Position numbers and translations under genes: made by a program. The notes under the pieces were generated by a model that saw only the letters and a program-made list of their open reading frames with translations, was not told the origin of the DNA and did not search any database. Shown here in pieces: positions 6,736 through 8,716 of a stretch of DNA of 8,716 bases. Origin of the DNA: an uncultured Synechococcus sp. (lineage in GTDB: Bacteria; Cyanobacteriota; Cyanobacteriia; PCC-6307; Cyanobiaceae); NCBI GenBank assembly GCA_913050105.1, contig CAJWZN010000051.1, positions 1-8,716 of the forward strand. The letters are read 5' to 3'. The stretch's first letter is position 1. The number at the start of each line of letters is the position of its first letter.

Positions 6736-6972
6736 ATGTCGCGAGCGACACGCCTGATCCGCAAGCTTGACAAGGCTTTGGCGCTTCACAAAAGCTTCGG
6801 CGATGACCCCGAAGCTTTCGTTGATGAAATTCTCGAAGCTCTTGACCAGGATGTGGCGACCATCCAAGCCAAAGACAAGCCCATCCATTGGGCTGAGATC
6901 TATGTGGAGAGGGACCGAGCCCTGATCAAGCAGCAGGTGCTCAACCGAATCATGCAAAAGAGCTCAGAGTGA
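6736..6972 (+). CDS. 78-residue protein of unknown function, last gene of the flotillin cluster
   Basis: I do not recognise it. It is small, charged and probably all helical, with no membrane segment or signal peptide: a basic start (MSRATRLIRKLDKALALHK), a central acidic helix (DPEAFVDEILEALDQD at about 24-39), then a KPIHWAEIYVERDRALIKQQVLN stretch in the last third. The ATG at 6736 is preferred over a TTG at 6685 that would add 17 residues with no similar character; neither has a clear ribosome site. It starts 54 bases after the flotillin stop and may be co-transcribed with it. Its reading frame contains a perfect 10-base inverted repeat (6791-6818), and its stop codon lies in another (6959-6977). 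It overlaps the convergent metal ATPase gene by 9 bases. Confidence 0.65.
   Translation: MSRATRLIRKLDKALALHKSFGDDPEAFVDEILEALDQDVATIQAKDKPIHWAEIYVERDRALIKQQVLNRIMQKSSE
6791..6818. repeat. Perfect 10-base inverted repeat inside the 78-residue gene
   Basis: AAAGCTTCGG (6791-6800) and its exact reverse complement CCGAAGCTTT (6809-6818) flank an 8-base loop. On the minus strand the hairpin is followed by a further T after TTT (four in all), so it could also stop transcripts reading through from the metal ATPase, whose stop is about 150 bases away. It lies wholly within coding sequence. Confidence 0.6.
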
Positions 6973-6977
6973 GCTCT
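6959..6977 (-). terminator. Candidate terminator hairpin containing both convergent stop codons
   Basis: AGAGCTCA (6959-6966) and TGAGCTCT (6970-6977) are perfect reverse complements with a 3-base loop. The plus-strand stop TGA (6970-6972) and the minus-strand stop (6964-6966) both lie in the stem. Reading on the minus strand, the stem runs into TTTT, so it suits weak intrinsic termination of the metal ATPase transcript; the plus strand has no T-run after it. Confidence 0.45.
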
Positions 6978-7719
6978 CAGGAGAGCTGTTCCCGGTGAGC
7001 AGATCGGGGGGCAATCCACCAAAGGTGAGTGCGAGATTTTCGGAGGTGAACACCTCCGAGGTTTCCCCATAGGCCAAAACGGTTTTGTTGATCAACACAA
7101 CGAGATCACAGAACTCCCGCACATGGCTGAGGTCGTGAGTGGAAATCAGAATTGTGCGCCCCTCATCACGGAATTTGAGGAACAGCTGCGCCATCAGCTT
7201 TTCAGTGCGCACATCCACGCCATTGAAGGGTTCGTCCAGCAGCAGCACATCCGCGCGCTGAGCGATGGCCCGTGCCAGAAACGTCCGTTTGCGCTGGCCA
7301 CCGGAAAGATTCCCGATCGGGCAGTTGCGAAGGTCCAGCAACTCCACCCGTTGAAGGGCGTCCCGCACGGCCACGCGATCACTGTTGCGGGGAATCCGCA
7401 GTGGATTCATGGCGCCGTAGCGCCCCATCATCACCACATCCCAGACAGAAACTGGAAACTGGTAATCCACGCCCTCGCTCTGGGGCACATAGGCCACGGC
7501 CTGCTGCCGCTGTGCCTGGGACACCGTGGCGCCATTGATCCGGATCCAACCGCGCGACGGCCGCACGAAGCCCGTCAGCGCTTTGAACAGCGTTGATTTA
7601 CCGGCACCATTCATGCCGACAAGGCCGCAGATGCAACCCTCCGGCAACCTCAGACTGGCGTCGTAAAGAGCGACGGTGCCGTTGTAATCCACACAAAGCT
7701 GGTCAGCCTCGATCCGCAT
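6964..7719 (-). CDS. Metal (Mn/Fe/Zn-type) ABC transporter ATP-binding protein
   Basis: Cytoplasmic motor subunit of a divalent metal importer, 251 residues. Walker A is GMNGAGKST (35-43), the Q-loop glutamine is in YVPQSEGVD (Q80), the signature is LSGGQ (138-142), Walker B is LLLDEP (159-164) and the switch histidine is H195 in STHD. The strings YVPQSEGVDYQFPV, VWDVVMMGRYG and DEPFNGVDVRTE are typical of the MntA/SitB/YfeB branch, the usual partner of permeases like the one at 1379-2218 on this strand. No permease follows it directly, because the flotillin cluster lies between them. GGGAGA is about 13 bases before the start, further than ideal. A 9-base-arm palindrome (7040-7059) sits in its 3' part. 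It is divergent from nth, 206 bases apart. Confidence 0.92.
   Translation of the reverse strand: MRIEADQLCVDYNGTVALYDASLRLPEGCICGLVGMNGAGKSTLFKALTGFVRPSRGWIRINGATVSQAQRQQAVAYVPQSEGVDYQFPVSVWDVVMMGRYGAMNPLRIPRNSDRVAVRDALQRVELLDLRNCPIGNLSGGQRKRTFLARAIAQRADVLLLDEPFNGVDVRTEKLMAQLFLKFRDEGRTILISTHDLSHVREFCDLVVLINKTVLAYGETSEVFTSENLALTFGGLPPDLLTGNSSPESSL
7040..7059. repeat. 20-base perfect palindrome inside the metal ATPase gene
   Basis: TCGGAGGTG (7040-7048) and CACCTCCGA (7051-7059) are exact reverse complements separated by AA. In the protein it covers a T-S-E-V-F-T-S-E stretch, so it arises partly from a repeated T-S-E. It may be an RNA structure or a coincidence of codon use. Confidence 0.5.
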
Positions 7720-7925
7720 CAGAACTGCCAGATCTCCCGAAGTGAAACGTCAATCACGCCATTCTGTCGTGGCGGAAGCACTGGGCGCCGCAGAGCCTTC
7801 TTCGGTTGCTCGCCACACCAACCCCGCCAGGCCTCCCCTGATCGGTTTGAACAAGCCCGGCGATGGTTCCTGGAACAAAGATATTTCCTAATTTCAGGGT
7901 CAATCGGGCCATCCACACCGCCGCC
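7720..7925. promoter_or_regulatory. Divergent intergenic region between metal ATPase and nth
   Basis: This is the longest non-coding stretch in the window and should hold the promoters of both flanking genes. It contains one AT-rich patch (about 7877-7898, AAAGATATTTCCTAATTTCA) next to a short palindrome, GTTCC-T-GGAAC (7866-7876). TAATTT or TATTTC could serve as a -10 box for nth, but no convincing -35 box is placed correctly. No Fur, Mur or Zur box that I recognise is present. A 52-codon minus-strand frame (7912-7754) shows no sign of being a gene. Confidence 0.4.
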
Positions 7926-8579
7926 ATGCGCAAAAAGGAAAGGGCTGAGCGTGTAATGGAACGGCTCGACGCGCAGTACCCCGAAACGCCGGTACCGCTT
8001 GATCACGACGACTCCTTCACTCTTCTGATCGCAGTTCTGCTCAGCGCCCAGTGCACAGACAAAAAGGTGAACGAAGTCACACCGGAACTGTTCCGGATTG
8101 GACCTGACCCCGTTGCCATGGCAAGCCTGGACGAATCGGAAATCCTGGCCACCATTCGACAACTGGGGCTGGCAAAAACCAAAGCCAAAAATGTGCGACG
8201 CCTGGCCCAGCTGTTGCTGGAACGCCATGACGGCAAGGTGCCAGCCAGCTTTGAAGACCTCGAAGCACTGCCGGGTGTGGGGCACAAGACAGCCAGCGTG
8301 GTGATGGCACAGGCCTTCAACGTTCCGGCCTTTCCAGTGGACACCCACATCCATCGACTGGCCCAACGCTGGGGGCTGAGTCGTGGGGAGAACGTGGTGC
8401 AGACGGAACGGGACCTCAAGGCCCTCTTCCCACGAGAAGGGTGGAACCGGTTGCACCTTCAGATCATTTTCTGGGGCCGAGAGTTCTGCAGCGCACGCGG
8501 ATGCGACGGTCGGGTCTGCAGCATTTGCCGCGAGCTTTATCCCAACCGCCGCAGACCTGTGATCACAAGCAAAGCCTGA
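7926..8579 (+). CDS. nth: Endonuclease III (base-excision repair DNA glycosylase/AP lyase)
   Basis: Removes oxidised pyrimidines from DNA and cuts at the resulting abasic site. The 217-residue product is close to the usual length of the family (about 211 in E. coli). The helix-hairpin-helix LPGVGHKTAS carries the catalytic lysine (K121), and FPVDTHIHR carries the catalytic aspartate (D139). LLSAQCTDKKVNEVTPELF (39-56) is the familiar N-terminal block. The C-terminal iron-sulphur loop has four cysteines, C188, C193, C198 and C201, spaced C-X4-C-X4-C-X2-C, not the textbook C-X6-C-X2-C-X5-C; there is no cysteine after C201. The ATG at 7926 gives the normal family N-terminus; an in-frame ATG at 7863 would add 21 unlikely residues. 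The stop is one base from the end of the convergent ferredoxin gene. Confidence 0.95.
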   Translation: MRKKERAERVMERLDAQYPETPVPLDHDDSFTLLIAVLLSAQCTDKKVNEVTPELFRIGPDPVAMASLDESEILATIRQLGLAKTKAKNVRRLAQLLLERHDGKVPASFEDLEALPGVGHKTASVVMAQAFNVPAFPVDTHIHRLAQRWGLSRGENVVQTERDLKALFPREGWNRLHLQIIFWGREFCSARGCDGRVCSICRELYPNRRRPVITSKA

Positions 8580-8585
8580 GTCAGG
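8575..8585. repeat. Short palindrome containing both stop codons of nth and ferredoxin
   Basis: CCTGA-G-TCAGG is symmetric about position 8580, with the nth stop TGA at 8577-8579 and the ferredoxin stop (minus) at 8583-8581. The one-base centre makes it a poor hairpin, so it is not called a terminator. Confidence 0.4.
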
Positions 8586-8716
8586 TCAGCGCCTCTTCTG
8601 CATTTGCCTGGATGGTGCAGTCACTGGTGGGATAGCTGACGCAGAGCAGAGCAAATCCCTGCTTGATCTGATCATCATCGAGAAAGCTCTGATCGGTCTG
8701 GTCCACAGAACCGCTG
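8581..8716 (-). CDS. Plant-type [2Fe-2S] ferredoxin, C-terminal part only
   Basis: The last 44 codons of a ferredoxin entering from the right edge, ending in TGA at 8583-8581. The fragment contains SVDQTDQSFLDDDQIKQGFALLC, then VSYPTSDCTI and a short acidic tail (AEEALT). These are the signature end blocks of photosynthetic PetF-type ferredoxins: the DQSFLDDDQ helix turn and the fourth iron-sulphur cysteine in LLCVSYPTSD. The first three cluster cysteines lie outside the window. Such proteins carry electrons from photosystem I to FNR and other enzymes. It supports a cyanobacterial source. Which of the several cyanobacterial ferredoxins it is cannot be told from this part. Confidence 0.9.
   Translation of the reverse strand, partial: SGSVDQTDQSFLDDDQIKQGFALLCVSYPTSDCTIQANAEEALT

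Noticed and set aside
7312..7321. CCCGATCGGG palindrome in the metal ATPase gene
   Set aside because: Five-base arms with no loop, in coding sequence; expected by chance.
7123..7596. 157-codon plus-strand frame
   Set aside because: Opposite the metal ATPase, which has complete Walker, signature and switch motifs.
7754..7912. 52-codon minus-strand frame in the intergenic region before nth
   Set aside because: No ribosome site, no hydrophobic or other recognisable pattern, and a length expected by chance at this GC content.
7719..8456. 245-codon minus-strand frame
   Set aside because: Lies opposite endonuclease III, which has all its catalytic motifs; the minus-strand product shows no domain.

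Overview
The window reads as a compact, moderately GC-rich bacterial chromosome segment with almost no intergenic DNA. The best guess for the source is a marine picocyanobacterium (Synechococcus/Cyanobium type). The main support is the C-terminal part of a plant-type [2Fe-2S] ferredoxin at the right edge, together with dense packing, overlapping gene ends and general gene content. This assignment is inference. The longest non-coding stretch is 206 bases (7720-7925). I see no rRNA, tRNA, CRISPR array, insertion sequence or phage gene.

Layout. (1) 1-1226, plus strand: a NUDIX hydrolase cut by the left edge overlaps, by 8 bases, an ATP-binding ABC protein of the ModF/YlmA type that has no permease beside it. 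(2) 2218-1207, minus strand: an inner-membrane permease of the Mn/Fe (MntB/SitC/YfeC) ABC family, followed by a 43-residue single-helix membrane microprotein. (3) 2252-6972, plus strand: a PlsC-type acyltransferase-like protein with a long extra C-terminal domain, an NfeD-like OB-fold membrane protein, two tandem and divergent flotillins joined by a TGATG stop/start overlap, and a 78-residue protein I do not recognise. The spacings of 12, 51, -1 and 54 bases suggest one operon. (4) 7719-6964, minus strand: the ATPase that looks like the partner of the permease in (2), separated from it by the whole flotillin cluster. (5) 7926-8579, plus strand: endonuclease III. (6) 8716-8581, minus strand: the ferredoxin C-terminus.

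How the genes may work together. NfeD plus flotillin is a known bacterial pairing linked to membrane microdomains. Here it has two flotillins and sits behind an acyltransferase-like gene, so the cluster could be a lipid/membrane-organisation module. The ATPase and permease very probably form one Mn/Fe/Zn-type importer, although their genes are 4.7 kb apart and no binding-protein gene is present here. The NUDIX-ATPase pair is translationally coupled, but its joint role is unknown.

The most notable sequence signals are a group of three perfect inverted repeats around the convergent ends of the flotillin cluster and the metal-transport ATPase (6791-7059), one of which contains both stop codons. 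Other notable signals are an unusual cysteine spacing in the endonuclease III iron-sulphur loop, the split metal transporter and the membrane microprotein. Nothing here is proof of a wholly new system. The acyltransferase-NfeD-double-flotillin module is the strongest candidate.
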